Shown: positions 1-7,302, numbered from the stretch's first letter. The stretch is DNA of 9,432 nucleotides from JAMXLO01 sp041487355 (GCA_041487355.1 JBGPND010000203.1:1-9432); one strand, 5' to 3'. A program made the numbers and translations. The notes: a model not told the origin generated them from the sequence alone.

Positions 1-270
1 ATGGCGATCGGGGCCCGCCGGCTGCACGTGCTGCTGCAGTTCCTGGCCGAGGCGGTGCTGATCAGCGTGAGCGGCGGCATCGCCGGCATCGCCATCGGTG
101 TGGCTCTGTCCCAGGGCATTTCGCTCGTCGCCGGCTGGCCGGCGCCGATCTCACCGACCGCGATCGCCGGCGGCTTCCTGTTCTCGGCCGCGGTCGGAAT
201 CTTTTTCGGCTATTATCCGGCACGCAAGGCGGCCCGGCTCGATCCGATCGAGGCGCTGCGGTACGAGTGA
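1..270 (+). CDS. ABC transporter permease, MacB/FtsX type, C-terminal end (5' truncated by window)
   Basis: This is the last 89 codons of an inner-membrane permease of the MacB/LolCE/FtsX family, whose members move lipoproteins, peptides or drugs, or act mechanically with a periplasmic partner. The visible part opens with MAIGARRLHVLLQFLAEAVL, the usual family stretch (often preceded by EIGIR) leading into the next-to-last transmembrane helix. A Gly-rich helix follows at about residues 18-40, a last helix at about 55-72, and the hallmark ending YYPARKAARLDPIEALRYE. The ATG at base 1 is almost certainly internal, because family members run about 400 residues or more, so the gene starts outside the window. 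It converges on the sugar operon. The substrate cannot be told from this fragment. Family assignment is firm, specific role unknown. Confidence 0.9.
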   Translation: MAIGARRLHVLLQFLAEAVLISVSGGIAGIAIGVALSQGISLVAGWPAPISPTAIAGGFLFSAAVGIFFGYYPARKAARLDPIEALRYE

Positions 271-321
271 CGCGGTCACGCGGAAACGATGACTCGTTGT
301 TGTCATGCCCACGGATGACAT

Positions 322-405
322 CCTGGGCCCCCGCTTGCGCGGGGGTGACGAAAAAAGGTGGACGGACTCTACGGATTGTCATCCCCGCGCAAGCGGGGAC
401 CCAGG
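322..405. repeat. Inverted doublet of palindromic repeats (REPIN-like), possible two-way terminator
   Basis: Two 28-base copies of one repeat lie head to head: 322-349 and, in reverse complement, 378-405, differing at only a few bases. Each copy has its own hairpin: a 7-bp stem CCCCCGC/GCGGGGG with loop TTGC at 328-345, and a 6-bp stem CCCCGC/GCGGGG with loop GCAA at 383-398. The whole doublet can also fold into one long hairpin. An extra inverted repeat TGTCAT/ATGACA sits at 301-306 and 315-320. Short extragenic palindromes of the GTCATCCCCGCG type are common in proteobacterial genomes. Lying between convergent genes, the doublet could end transcription from both sides, but there is no clear U-tract, so this role is inferred. 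Confidence 0.75.
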
Positions 406-441
406 GGGTCACCGTCGTCGCGCATGCGTGAGTCCCTCGCC

Positions 442-470
442 CAAGCCAGGGCTTGCGGCATGCTTATGCC
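442..470 (-). terminator. Tandem short hairpins just after the isomerase gene (candidate 3' end structure)
   Basis: Two small inverted repeats follow the isomerase stop codon in the direction of transcription: GGCAT/ATGCC around a 4-base loop (457-470), then CAAGC/GCTTG around a 4-base loop (442-455). Neither is followed by a run of U, so they do not form a textbook intrinsic terminator. They may protect the 3' end of the operon mRNA, or contribute to Rho-dependent ending together with the larger repeat doublet downstream. Confidence 0.3.
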
Positions 471-489
471 ATATCTCCTTTTGCAGGGC

Positions 490-2145
490 TCACGCTGCGA
501 GCCATTGGATCGGCTCGCCGGCGACGAAAACGGTGATGTTCTGTGTCAGCGCCTGGGCCACGAAGGCGCGGGTCACATCGCGAAGCTGCGCCTCGTCCAC
601 ATAGGCGACCGTGACGTGGTTGCTCTGGTGACCGGCCATCAGGTCGTCGCGGCCGACGCCATCCAGCACGACGTTCATCAGCGGCCATTCATAGGTGGTG
701 GCGTGCCGGCGCCGCTCGAATTCCTCCGGCGGCAACTGCACCGCGTGGCCGGTACCGACATGCATGAACACCTGCGTGCCGATGTAGTGGGCGCGCGCCC
801 AGATGAAGCGGCCGGCCTTGCACTGGCCGGTGATCGTGGCGCCTCCGCGCGGGAAATACATCGGCGGCTGCCGGTAGCCGACCGCGCCGGCGATGCCGCC
901 TTTCAGGTGGGCGAACGGCACGGCACCGGAGATTTCCAGGTCCCAGTAGAACGCGCCTTCGAACTCACTGCCCCAGCGCACGTCGTGCAGCGTCGTCTCG
1001 GCCGGCAGGCCGAGCGAATCGAGCAGCCGCCACAGCATCGTCTGCGGAATCGCGCTGCCCATATCGACTTCGTTGATGCAGGGGATCGGCTTGCCCGGGC
1101 GGATGATGCTTCCGTCGGCATCTGGGATGGGGAAGCGCTCCGACGAACCGATCGCCCCTTCGGCGAAGTCCGACGCGGCGCAGGACCGCGCGAGGCCCTG
1201 CTGGTACTGCACGCCGACAGCGGACAGGCCGAAGCGCTGGGTGAAGCGTGCGAGCGCGATCAGCATCGCGCACTGCTCGAGCACCTGCTCGCGCACCAGC
1301 TCGGTGGCCGGGTCGCGGCCGAACATGAACCGCATGCCGCGCGCCTCGTACCAGGCCAGGCAGGCTTCGCGCAGCGACTGCGGCACCTCCGCCATCTCCG
1401 CCAGCAGTGCCGATTGCGACAGCGACTCCAGCGGCAGGCCGATCTCGCACAGCGCCTGCTGCGGGAACACGCCGTTGATCATGCCCATGCACAGCGTGTC
1501 GAACAGGCCCATGATGTCCTTGTGGCGCAGCACATATTCTCCGACGTCGCGGCCGATCGCGCCGGCCGGCGAGGCGACTACCGCATGGTCGCGCGGGATC
1601 GGATGCAGGTAGCTGGTGTCGTGCTCGATGCGCCCGGTCTCCAGCCAGGCGCTCAGCCCGCGCAGGAATAACGCATCGTCGAAATTCTCCGACCATAGGC
1701 GCGAGCAGGAACGTCCAAGGCTGGTGAGCGTGCCGGCCATGCACAGCATGCCGACGAGTCCAGGCCAGGTGCCGTCGAAGTTCGCCAGTAGCAGAATCGG
1801 GCCGCGGTGCCGTAACAGGCTGGCGGCGAGGTGGTGGGAATACTGCCAGGCGGTCAGCAGCACGATCACCGGCGCCTGCGGATCGATCGTGGCGAACAGG
1901 TCGCTGCCCTCGCGCTGGCTGCTGATGAAGCCGTGGCCGCGGTCGGCCTTCACCGGATGCGCGCGCCGCAGCGTGACGCCGAAACGTTCCGTTAGTGTCT
2001 GGTGCAGTTTGGCTTCGAATTTCTCCTGCACCGGCCAGCACTGCACGTTGGCGGATTCGCGCAGGTCGGCGTTGGTGACCAGCAGCACTTCGTGGCTGCC
2101 GGCGCGCAGCAACGGCTGCTCTAGCGGGAGGTTCAGATGCAACAT
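490..2145 (-). CDS. L-fucose/D-arabinose isomerase-like aldose isomerase (FucI family)
   Basis: A predicted cytoplasmic, metal-dependent aldose-ketose isomerase of 551 residues, somewhat shorter than E. coli FucI (about 590). FucI-family enzymes convert L-fucose to L-fuculose and also D-arabinose to D-ribulose. The family's metal ligands are one Glu, one Asp and one His. Good candidates here are E359 in CINEVDMGSA, D388 in LHDVRWGSE and H506 or H510 in the C-terminal GHQSNHVTVAY. The N-terminal part (about 1-170) resembles the Rossmann-like domain of the family. The ATG at 2143-2145 is preceded by AAAGG at 8 nt. It is the last gene of the sugar operon, 227 nt after the kinase gene, from which it is separated by a repeat doublet. 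Pairing with a pentulose kinase favours D-arabinose or a related pentose over fucose, since no fuculose-phosphate aldolase is visible. Substrate is inferred, family is confident. Confidence 0.85.
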   Translation of the reverse strand: MLHLNLPLEQPLLRAGSHEVLLVTNADLRESANVQCWPVQEKFEAKLHQTLTERFGVTLRRAHPVKADRGHGFISSQREGSDLFATIDPQAPVIVLLTAWQYSHHLAASLLRHRGPILLLANFDGTWPGLVGMLCMAGTLTSLGRSCSRLWSENFDDALFLRGLSAWLETGRIEHDTSYLHPIPRDHAVVASPAGAIGRDVGEYVLRHKDIMGLFDTLCMGMINGVFPQQALCEIGLPLESLSQSALLAEMAEVPQSLREACLAWYEARGMRFMFGRDPATELVREQVLEQCAMLIALARFTQRFGLSAVGVQYQQGLARSCAASDFAEGAIGSSERFPIPDADGSIIRPGKPIPCINEVDMGSAIPQTMLWRLLDSLGLPAETTLHDVRWGSEFEGAFYWDLEISGAVPFAHLKGGIAGAVGYRQPPMYFPRGGATITGQCKAGRFIWARAHYIGTQVFMHVGTGHAVQLPPEEFERRRHATTYEWPLMNVVLDGVGRDDLMAGHQSNHVTVAYVDEAQLRDVTRAFVAQALTQNITVFVAGEPIQWLAA

Positions 2146-2237
2146 GGAGAGTGCCTTTCTGCCTGTCCGTCACGCGTGAGGACGTGGTGGACCAACCGCC
2201 AAGCGGCGTGACTCGTCGGCGGCAACAACGTCACCGT

Positions 2238-2325
2238 CGTCATGCCGGCGAAGGCCGGCATCCACGACTTCCTTGAGTGCCGCGAACACAAGACGTGGAT
2301 GGCCGGCCTCCGCCGACCATGACGG
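2238..2325. repeat. Second inverted repeat doublet (REPIN-like) inside the operon, between kinase and isomerase genes
   Basis: The 227-bp gap 2146-2372 holds no gene but contains two inverted copies of a roughly 33-base repeat, at 2238-2270 and 2292-2324. The first has a perfect hairpin, ATGCCGGC and GCCGGCAT around GAAG (2242-2261). The second, read in reverse complement, matches it apart from a few substitutions and small indels. The consensus (GTCATGCCGGCG...GGCATCCA) is related to that of the doublet at 322-405. In the operon mRNA this would be a large structure between two coding regions and could lower isomerase expression or protect the upstream message. No promoter is recognisable between it and the isomerase start. 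Confidence 0.75.
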
Positions 2326-2372
2326 AAGTGGAACTCGCCTCGCCGAAGGGTCATCCCGTGGAGCAGTTGCGA

Positions 2373-3968
2373 TTATTCCATCATCTGCCGGTAGCGGCAC
2401 CAGTCGTCGTACAGCGCGAGATAGACCGCGTATTTCGCGTCGTGGAACGCGCGCTGCGCCGGATCAGCGCGCACCACGCTGCCGGGGCGCACCATCGCCG
2501 CGGCGGCGCGCTGCAGGTCCGGAAATGCACCCGATGCGGTGGCGGCGAGCACCGCGGCTCCGAGCGCGACCGCCTCGTCTTCGCTCGCCAAATGCAGGTC
2601 GCAGCCGGTGGCGTCGGCATGCTCGCGCAGCAGCAACGGGTTCCGCGCACCGCCGCCGCACAGCACCACGCGCTGGATGCGATGTCCGGCGGCGTTGAGC
2701 GACCCGATGATGTGCCTTGTGCCGTAGGCCAGCGCCTGCACCGTCGCGAGATAACGGCGTGCCAGCGCGTCCGGGCCGTGTTCCAGCGAAAGCCCAGCCA
2801 TGATGCCGCGCGAGGCGGGATCGGCGCGCGGCGAACGGTTGCCGTGATGGTCGGCCAGCACATGCAACTGCCGCGTCGGCTGGGGCTCGCGCGCTTGCAA
2901 TGCCGCCACCCACTCGTTCGCCACGGCATAGATGCTGCGACCGGTTGCGTGAGCCGCTGACTCGAGCGCCGGCCAGGCATCGTTCTGGCGCAGCGTCCAG
3001 TCGATGAGCGAGCCGGCGGCGCTCTGGCCGCCCTCGTTCAGCCACCAGCCGGGCAGCATGGCGCCGAAATACGGTCCCCATACGCCCGGAACCATCACCG
3101 GCGCCTGGCTGTTCACCAGATGGCAGCAGGAGGTGCCGCTGATAATGGCGAGCCCACCCTCGGGCTCTGCCCCGAGCAAGGCGAGACCGCCCGCATGCGC
3201 GTCGATGATGCCGGTCGCCACGGCGGTTCCCGGCAGCAATCCCAGTTCCACCGCGCTGCGATCCGACAAAACGCCAGCGGCCGAACCAAGCTGACGTATG
3301 TCGGCGGGGATCTTGGCCAGCACGTCGGAAAGCCCGATTGCCGCCAGCAGGCTGTTGCTGAAGCGGCGCTCGTGCGCCAGGTAGTTCCACTTGCAGGTCA
3401 GCGTGCACACGCTGGCAACATCGGCGCCGCTCGCGCGCCACACCAGGTAGTCGGCGAGATCGAAATAGCGCCAAGCGGCGGCGTAACGGTCGGGAAAACG
3501 CCGCCGCAGCCACAGCAGCTTCGGCAGCTCCATCTCGACGCTGACTTCGCCGCCGACATAGGCGAGGGCTGGATCGTCGGTGGCGTTGATCTCGGCGGCT
3601 TCCGCGACGGCGCGGTGGTCCATCCACATGACGATGTCGCGCGCGGGATCGCCGTCCTCGGCGACCGAGACGGGCTGACCGCCGACACCGACCGCGACCA
3701 GCGAGCAGGTCGCGTCGAAGCCGATGCCGTGGATAGCGTCTCGCGGCAGACCGCATTCGGCGACGGCTTGGCGCACCGCGCTGCAGGTCTGCTGCCAGAT
3801 GTCGGCCGAGGACTGCTCGTAGAAATCGCCGCGCGGATTGAATTGCTGGATCGGGTGGACGACGTCGGAGCGCCGATTGCCGGCATGGTCGAACACCGCG
3901 GCGCGCACGCTGCCGGAGCCAACATCGACGCCGACCGATGCCGAGTTCTCTGCCTGCGGCTCAGCCAC
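2373..3968 (-). CDS. FGGY-family pentulose kinase, probable D-ribulokinase type
   Basis: An ATP-dependent carbohydrate kinase of 531 residues, in the size range of the YDR109c/human FGGY (D-ribulokinase-like) branch. The sequence shows the N-terminal phosphate-binding loop GVDVGSGSVRAAVFD (13-27), the substrate-side segment MWMDHRA (114-120), the catalytic Asp D256 in GIIDAHAGG, a second phosphate motif SGTSCCH (277-283), the branch-typical segment HVLADHHGNRSPRADP (369-384), and the adenosine motif LCGGGARNP (436-444). The start is GTG (3966-3968), with GGGAGG at 3977-3982 spaced 8 nt. The gene overlaps the end of the MalG-type permease by 8 nt (GTGGCTGA), so translation is probably coupled. 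Expected reaction: phosphorylation of the ketopentose made by the neighbouring isomerase, for example D-ribulose to D-ribulose 5-phosphate. Kinase family is certain, exact sugar inferred. Confidence 0.9.
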   Translation of the reverse strand: MAEPQAENSASVGVDVGSGSVRAAVFDHAGNRRSDVVHPIQQFNPRGDFYEQSSADIWQQTCSAVRQAVAECGLPRDAIHGIGFDATCSLVAVGVGGQPVSVAEDGDPARDIVMWMDHRAVAEAAEINATDDPALAYVGGEVSVEMELPKLLWLRRRFPDRYAAAWRYFDLADYLVWRASGADVASVCTLTCKWNYLAHERRFSNSLLAAIGLSDVLAKIPADIRQLGSAAGVLSDRSAVELGLLPGTAVATGIIDAHAGGLALLGAEPEGGLAIISGTSCCHLVNSQAPVMVPGVWGPYFGAMLPGWWLNEGGQSAAGSLIDWTLRQNDAWPALESAAHATGRSIYAVANEWVAALQAREPQPTRQLHVLADHHGNRSPRADPASRGIMAGLSLEHGPDALARRYLATVQALAYGTRHIIGSLNAAGHRIQRVVLCGGGARNPLLLREHADATGCDLHLASEDEAVALGAAVLAATASGAFPDLQRAAAAMVRPGSVVRADPAQRAFHDAKYAVYLALYDDWCRYRQMME

Positions 3969-4842
3969 CTTTCACGCCTCCCGCGGTCAGCCCGGCCACG
4001 ATCTGGTTTTGAATCAGCAGGGTCAGCAGCAGTACCGGCGCGGTGACCACCAGGGCCGCAGCCGCCAGAGGGCCCCAGGAGATCTGCTCGAAGGTCAGCA
4101 CGTTGTACACCGCGACCGGCAGCGTGCGGGTGCTGCGCCCGGCGAGAACGACGCCGAAGATGAAGTTGTTCCAACTGAAGATGAACGATAGGATCATGCC
4201 GACGATGATGCCCGGTCGCGCCAGCGGCACCGCGACGTAGCGGAACGCCTGCCAGATGTTGCAGCCGTCAACCAGCGCCGCCTCCTCGAGTTCGACCGGC
4301 AGCGCCTCGAACGAACCGATCATAACCCACACTACGATGGGGACGGTGAGCACCAGGTGGGTGATCACCAGTGGCGTCAACGTGCCGAGCATGCCAAGCC
4401 ACTGGAACACCAGGAACAGCGGGATGAGATAGGACAGGCCGGGGGTGACGCGGGCGATCAGGATCAGCACCGCGGCCTTGGTCGCCTTGGACTTGGCGAT
4501 GCCGTAGCCGGCCGGCACCCCCAGCAGCAAGGCCAGTCCGGTGGCGCAGAACGAGACGATGACCGAATTGATCGTGTAGAGTAGAAAGTTGTTCTCGGCG
4601 AACACCTTCACAAAGTTGGTGAGCGTTGGCGGGTGCGGGATGAACACCGGCGGATAGGTCGTGTTGTCCAACTCGGTCTTCAGCGATAGCGACACCATCC
4701 AGAAGAAAAACAGGATGGCCGGCGAGACCAGGAACAGCACCGATAAGTAGAGCCCGGCCTGGCCCAGCCAACGGCGCAGCCGATAAGGGTTCACCGCGCG
4801 AGTGTGGGCGACCGCCCGCGTTGCCGCGGGCTTCACCGCCAT
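3961..4842 (-). CDS. Carbohydrate ABC transporter permease, MalG type (CUT1)
   Basis: An inner-membrane permease, half of the channel of a sugar importer. Six hydrophobic segments fit helices near residues 31-52, 90-110, 122-148, 155-177, 210-232 and 258-280. The cytoplasmic EAA loop that docks on the ATPase is ELEEAALVDGCNIWQAFRYV (184-203), and the C-terminus IVAGLTAGGVKGG is typical of MalG proteins. I chose the ATG at 4842 (293 residues) because AAGGGG lies at 4847-4852 with suitable spacing. The ATG at 4860 (299 residues), whose GGGAG is only about 2 nt away, and one at 4908 inside the preceding gene are alternatives. With the chosen start the gap to the upstream permease gene is 25 nt. 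The stop overlaps the kinase start. Confidence 0.93.
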   Translation of the reverse strand: MAVKPAATRAVAHTRAVNPYRLRRWLGQAGLYLSVLFLVSPAILFFFWMVSLSLKTELDNTTYPPVFIPHPPTLTNFVKVFAENNFLLYTINSVIVSFCATGLALLLGVPAGYGIAKSKATKAAVLILIARVTPGLSYLIPLFLVFQWLGMLGTLTPLVITHLVLTVPIVVWVMIGSFEALPVELEEAALVDGCNIWQAFRYVAVPLARPGIIVGMILSFIFSWNNFIFGVVLAGRSTRTLPVAVYNVLTFEQISWGPLAAAALVVTAPVLLLTLLIQNQIVAGLTAGGVKGG

Positions 4843-4867
4843 ATCGCCCCTTACCGGCATGGCTCCC

Positions 4868-5785
4868 TCAGTCCCACCGCTCCATTCTCCGCACCCGCAG
4901 CAGCGCAAGGCTGATCACCAGGATGAGGGCGAAGAACACCACGACCATCGCCGAGGCGTATCCCAGATCGTAATAGCCGAATGCCGTCTGGTACAGCAGC
5001 ATGTTGATGGTTTCGCTCGACGTCCCTGGTCCGCCGTTGGTGATGACGAAGATCGTGTCGAACGTCTTTAGGGCATCGATGATCCGCATCACACTCGCCA
5101 CGATGATGAACGGCCAGACCAGCGGCAAGGTGATGTAACGGAACATCTGCCAGGAATTCGCGCCGTCGATGATCGCGGCCTCGTACGGGTCGATCGGTAG
5201 GCCGGAAATGCCGCCCAGCACGATCAGCATCACCAGCGGCGTCCACTGCCAGGTTTCCACCATCACCAGCGTCGGGATGACCGTGGTGGTGCTGTACACC
5301 CAGCCTGAAGGCGGCAGGCCAACGAGGCTCAGCAGGTAGTTGAGCACGCCGAGCTGCGGGTGGAACATCATCGTCCACACCAACGCAATCGCCACCGGCG
5401 TCGCCATCATCGGCATGATGAAGATGGTGCGCGCCACGCCGCGCAGCGGGAAGTTGGAGGCGAAGCATACCGCAGCCCAAATGCCGATCAGCACCGGCGC
5501 GACGACCGCGGCGGTGGTGAAGTAAAGCGTGCGCGCCACGGCCCAGAGAAAGCGCGGGTCCTGCGTCAGGTGCAGATAGTTGCGCAGCGCGACGAAATAA
5601 ACGTTGCCCGAGACCTTCCAGTCGTGCACCGACATGACCAGGGTGAACAGCCAGGGGAACACGATGACGGCCGCCACCACCACGGCGGCCGGCATCGCGA
5701 ATAGCCAATAGCTGCGCGCATAGTTCCGCCGGCCTTCCTCGTGGACGAATGGATGCGCCTTCAGGCCCGCCGTCGTTGCGCCCAT
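4868..5785 (-). CDS. Carbohydrate ABC transporter permease, MalF/UgpA type (CUT1)
   Basis: An inner-membrane permease of 305 residues, partner of the MalG-type protein encoded next to it. Hydrophobic segments lie near 27-50, 87-109, 119-141, 168-192, 222-240 and 277-297. The EAA loop is PYEAAIIDGANSWQMFRYIT (200-219), and the segment TNGGPGTSSETI (249-260) is a signature of MalF/UgpA proteins. The length is normal for the short MalF type without the large periplasmic insertion. The gene starts 31 nt after the binding-protein stop. A GGGAG lies about 11 nt upstream of the ATG, a rather long spacing. Confidence 0.93.
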   Translation of the reverse strand: MGATTAGLKAHPFVHEEGRRNYARSYWLFAMPAAVVVAAVIVFPWLFTLVMSVHDWKVSGNVYFVALRNYLHLTQDPRFLWAVARTLYFTTAAVVAPVLIGIWAAVCFASNFPLRGVARTIFIMPMMATPVAIALVWTMMFHPQLGVLNYLLSLVGLPPSGWVYSTTTVIPTLVMVETWQWTPLVMLIVLGGISGLPIDPYEAAIIDGANSWQMFRYITLPLVWPFIIVASVMRIIDALKTFDTIFVITNGGPGTSSETINMLLYQTAFGYYDLGYASAMVVVFFALILVISLALLRVRRMERWD

Positions 5786-5816
5786 AGCGGCGCCGGCTCC
5801 CGTCCCGCTGGCCGCC

Positions 5817-7139
5817 TCAAGTCTTCAGCGACTGCGCAAGAACCGGCTTGAACGCCTCGGTCGCCTTGCGGAGCTCGGCGGCCGGATCTCCGCCGGAGAT
5901 CATGTTGGTAAGCGCGATGCCGAACACGTCGCGGAATTCCGTCACGGGCACGATCTCCGGCAGGCCAGGGCGCGCGATCTTCATGCTGGCCAGCAGCGTG
6001 TCGAGCCACTCCCGCCCGAACGGGCTCGCCTTCAGCAGGGTGGGATCGTTGTAGGTGGAAAGGCGCGGCGACGCCCCGCCGCCCATGTTCACCATGTTCA
6101 GCAGCATCTGCTTGCTGGTTGCCCACTGGCAATAGAGATACGCTGCTTCCTTCGCCTTGCTCCTGACCGGGATGCCGAGCGCATCGGTGAACACCGAGCA
6201 GTGATGCGCTTTGGGGCCGGCGGGCATCAGGCCGAACCCGACCCGATCGACGATCTTCGACACTTTTGGATCGAGCAGCGGCGGGGTGAAGCCGACGCCG
6301 TCCATCCACATGCCGATCTTGCCCTGCATGAAGCTGGTCTGGCACTCGTTCCAGTTGAAGCCCACCACGCCGGGCGGGGCGCATTCGCGCAGGATGGTCT
6401 TGTAGATCTCGCCGGCCCAGATCGCCTCCGGTGTGTCGGTCAGCAAGGTCGTGCCGTCCGGTGTCACGGTCTCCTGACCCTGGCCGAGGAGGAAGTTGGT
6501 CCAGACGGGCACATTGGCGTTCTTCACGCCGCGGGCGACGAAGCCGTAGACGCCGTTCGCCGGGTCGTTGATCTTGCGCGCGGCCGCCAGCATCTCATCG
6601 AAGGTCTGCGGGAAGCGCAGTCCCTTCTGCTGGAAGATCTGCCGGTTGTAGTAGACGAGCCAGATGTCCGTCTCCAGCGGCAGGCTATCGATGCGGCCGT
6701 CCGGCTGCGTGGCGGCGCGCAGCGCGCCGGGGCTCATGTCAGCCCAATCGTAGTCCGGCGCGGTGAGCTTCCGATTGGCGAGATACGGGCGCATGTCCTC
6801 GAGCCAGCGGCCGACACCGACGACGCGCTTGGAGACATGCAGGGAAAAGTGCGTGACGTCGAAGCTAGGATTGCCGGACGCCAGCTCCATCACCATCTTC
6901 GGGCGTTGCTGCTGCTCTGGCATCTGTTCCGATTCGACGCGAATGCCCGTCAGCTCCTCGAACTCCTTCTCGTGCTGCTGCAGGTTGTCGGCGCGCGGGT
7001 TCTTGGTCAGGCTGAGGACCAGCTTCTGGCCCTTGAACTGCTTCCAGTCGAAGGCGGGTTGCGCGCCAGCGCGTTCGACGATGGCGGGCATGGCGAGCAC
7101 GGCGGCGGTGCTGGTCAACAGCGTGCGGCGTCCGATCAT
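5817..7139 (-). CDS. Extracellular sugar-binding protein of the ABC importer
   Basis: A periplasmic solute-binding protein of 440 residues (SBP_bac_1 type, the class that serves CUT1 importers). The N-terminus MIGRRTLLTSTAAVLAMPAI carries a twin arginine, then a hydrophobic stretch and a likely cleavage after AGA (residue 26), so export by Tat or Sec is expected. There is no lipobox Cys. The mature part has family-type segments such as LPLETDIWLVYYNRQIF (about 152-168), the usual hinge-region pattern, and FMQGKIGMWMDG, typical of the second lobe. The ATG at 7137-7139 has an excellent ribosome binding site, AAGGAG at 7148-7153, with 8-nt spacing. It is the first gene of the operon. A pentose or related sugar is inferred from the enzymes downstream, since the ligand cannot be read from the sequence. 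Confidence 0.93.
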   Translation of the reverse strand: MIGRRTLLTSTAAVLAMPAIVERAGAQPAFDWKQFKGQKLVLSLTKNPRADNLQQHEKEFEELTGIRVESEQMPEQQQRPKMVMELASGNPSFDVTHFSLHVSKRVVGVGRWLEDMRPYLANRKLTAPDYDWADMSPGALRAATQPDGRIDSLPLETDIWLVYYNRQIFQQKGLRFPQTFDEMLAAARKINDPANGVYGFVARGVKNANVPVWTNFLLGQGQETVTPDGTTLLTDTPEAIWAGEIYKTILRECAPPGVVGFNWNECQTSFMQGKIGMWMDGVGFTPPLLDPKVSKIVDRVGFGLMPAGPKAHHCSVFTDALGIPVRSKAKEAAYLYCQWATSKQMLLNMVNMGGGASPRLSTYNDPTLLKASPFGREWLDTLLASMKIARPGLPEIVPVTEFRDVFGIALTNMISGGDPAAELRKATEAFKPVLAQSLKT

Positions 7140-7163
7140 GGCGCGTTCTCCTTGCCGATTTCT

Positions 7164-7176
7164 GCTGCGCCGCAGC
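7164..7176. promoter_or_regulatory. Hyphenated palindrome in the leader of the sugar operon
   Basis: GCTGCG and CGCAGC flank a single C, a 6+6 perfect inverted repeat that starts 11 nt upstream of the AAGGAG of the binding-protein gene. It may be an operator half or a leader structure. With a 1-base loop it is unlikely to form a full hairpin, so protein binding is more plausible if it has a role. Confidence 0.3.
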
Positions 7177-7181
7177 GTGCG

Positions 7182-7214
7182 GCATGCAACGAACCCGGGT
7201 TGCGGTTGGCATGC
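7182..7214. promoter_or_regulatory. Nested inverted repeat upstream of the sugar operon, candidate operator
   Basis: An outer inverted repeat, GCATGCAAC (7182-7190) and GTTGGCATGC (7205-7214, one extra G), encloses a perfect 10-bp palindrome AACCCGGGTT (7192-7201) with a central CG. Palindromes centred on CG are usual for LacI-family repressors, which often control sugar ABC operons. The site lies 43-75 nt upstream of the binding-protein start codon. No regulator gene is present in the window. The symmetry is seen, the role as operator is inferred. Confidence 0.4.
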
Positions 7215-7238
7215 TGCGCGGAGCCACCCGCGTCGGCA

Positions 7239-7252
7239 TTGATTTGGATCAA
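7239..7252. promoter_or_regulatory. Perfect FNR/FixK/Anr-type box (TTGAT-N4-ATCAA)
   Basis: The sequence TTGATTTGGATCAA matches the consensus of the FNR/FixK family of oxygen- or redox-responsive activators at all ten specified positions. The site is symmetric, so it can serve either strand. Its centre lies about 106 nt upstream of the sugar-binding protein ATG. Placed at -41.5, it would put a minus-strand start near 7204, within the nested inverted repeat, or a plus-strand start near 7287. No strong -10 element is seen at either position (CAGCAT on minus, GCTATC on plus). Confidence 0.55.
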
Positions 7253-7302
7253 GGGCGCGGCCAGACGGGCGCTATCCGGGCGGCGGTGTTCGCTCCAAGC
7301 GG

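Noticed and set aside
322..405. A CRISPR array
   Set aside because: There are only two copies in inverted orientation, with no further regular repeats or spacers and no cas genes.
464..483. AGGAGA followed by ATG GCA TAA on the minus strand just after the isomerase gene, a possible leader-like minigene
   Set aside because: The spacing between GGAG and ATG is only about 2 nt, too short for normal initiation, and a three-codon frame is not evidence of a gene.
358..1671. A long plus-strand open frame of 437 codons opposite the isomerase gene
   Set aside because: It lies antisense to a clear FucI-family gene, resembles no family, and such frames are common opposite genes in high-GC DNA.
3120..4046. 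A plus-strand open frame of 308 codons opposite the kinase gene
   Set aside because: It is antisense to the FGGY kinase with its full set of motifs, so it is a high-GC shadow.
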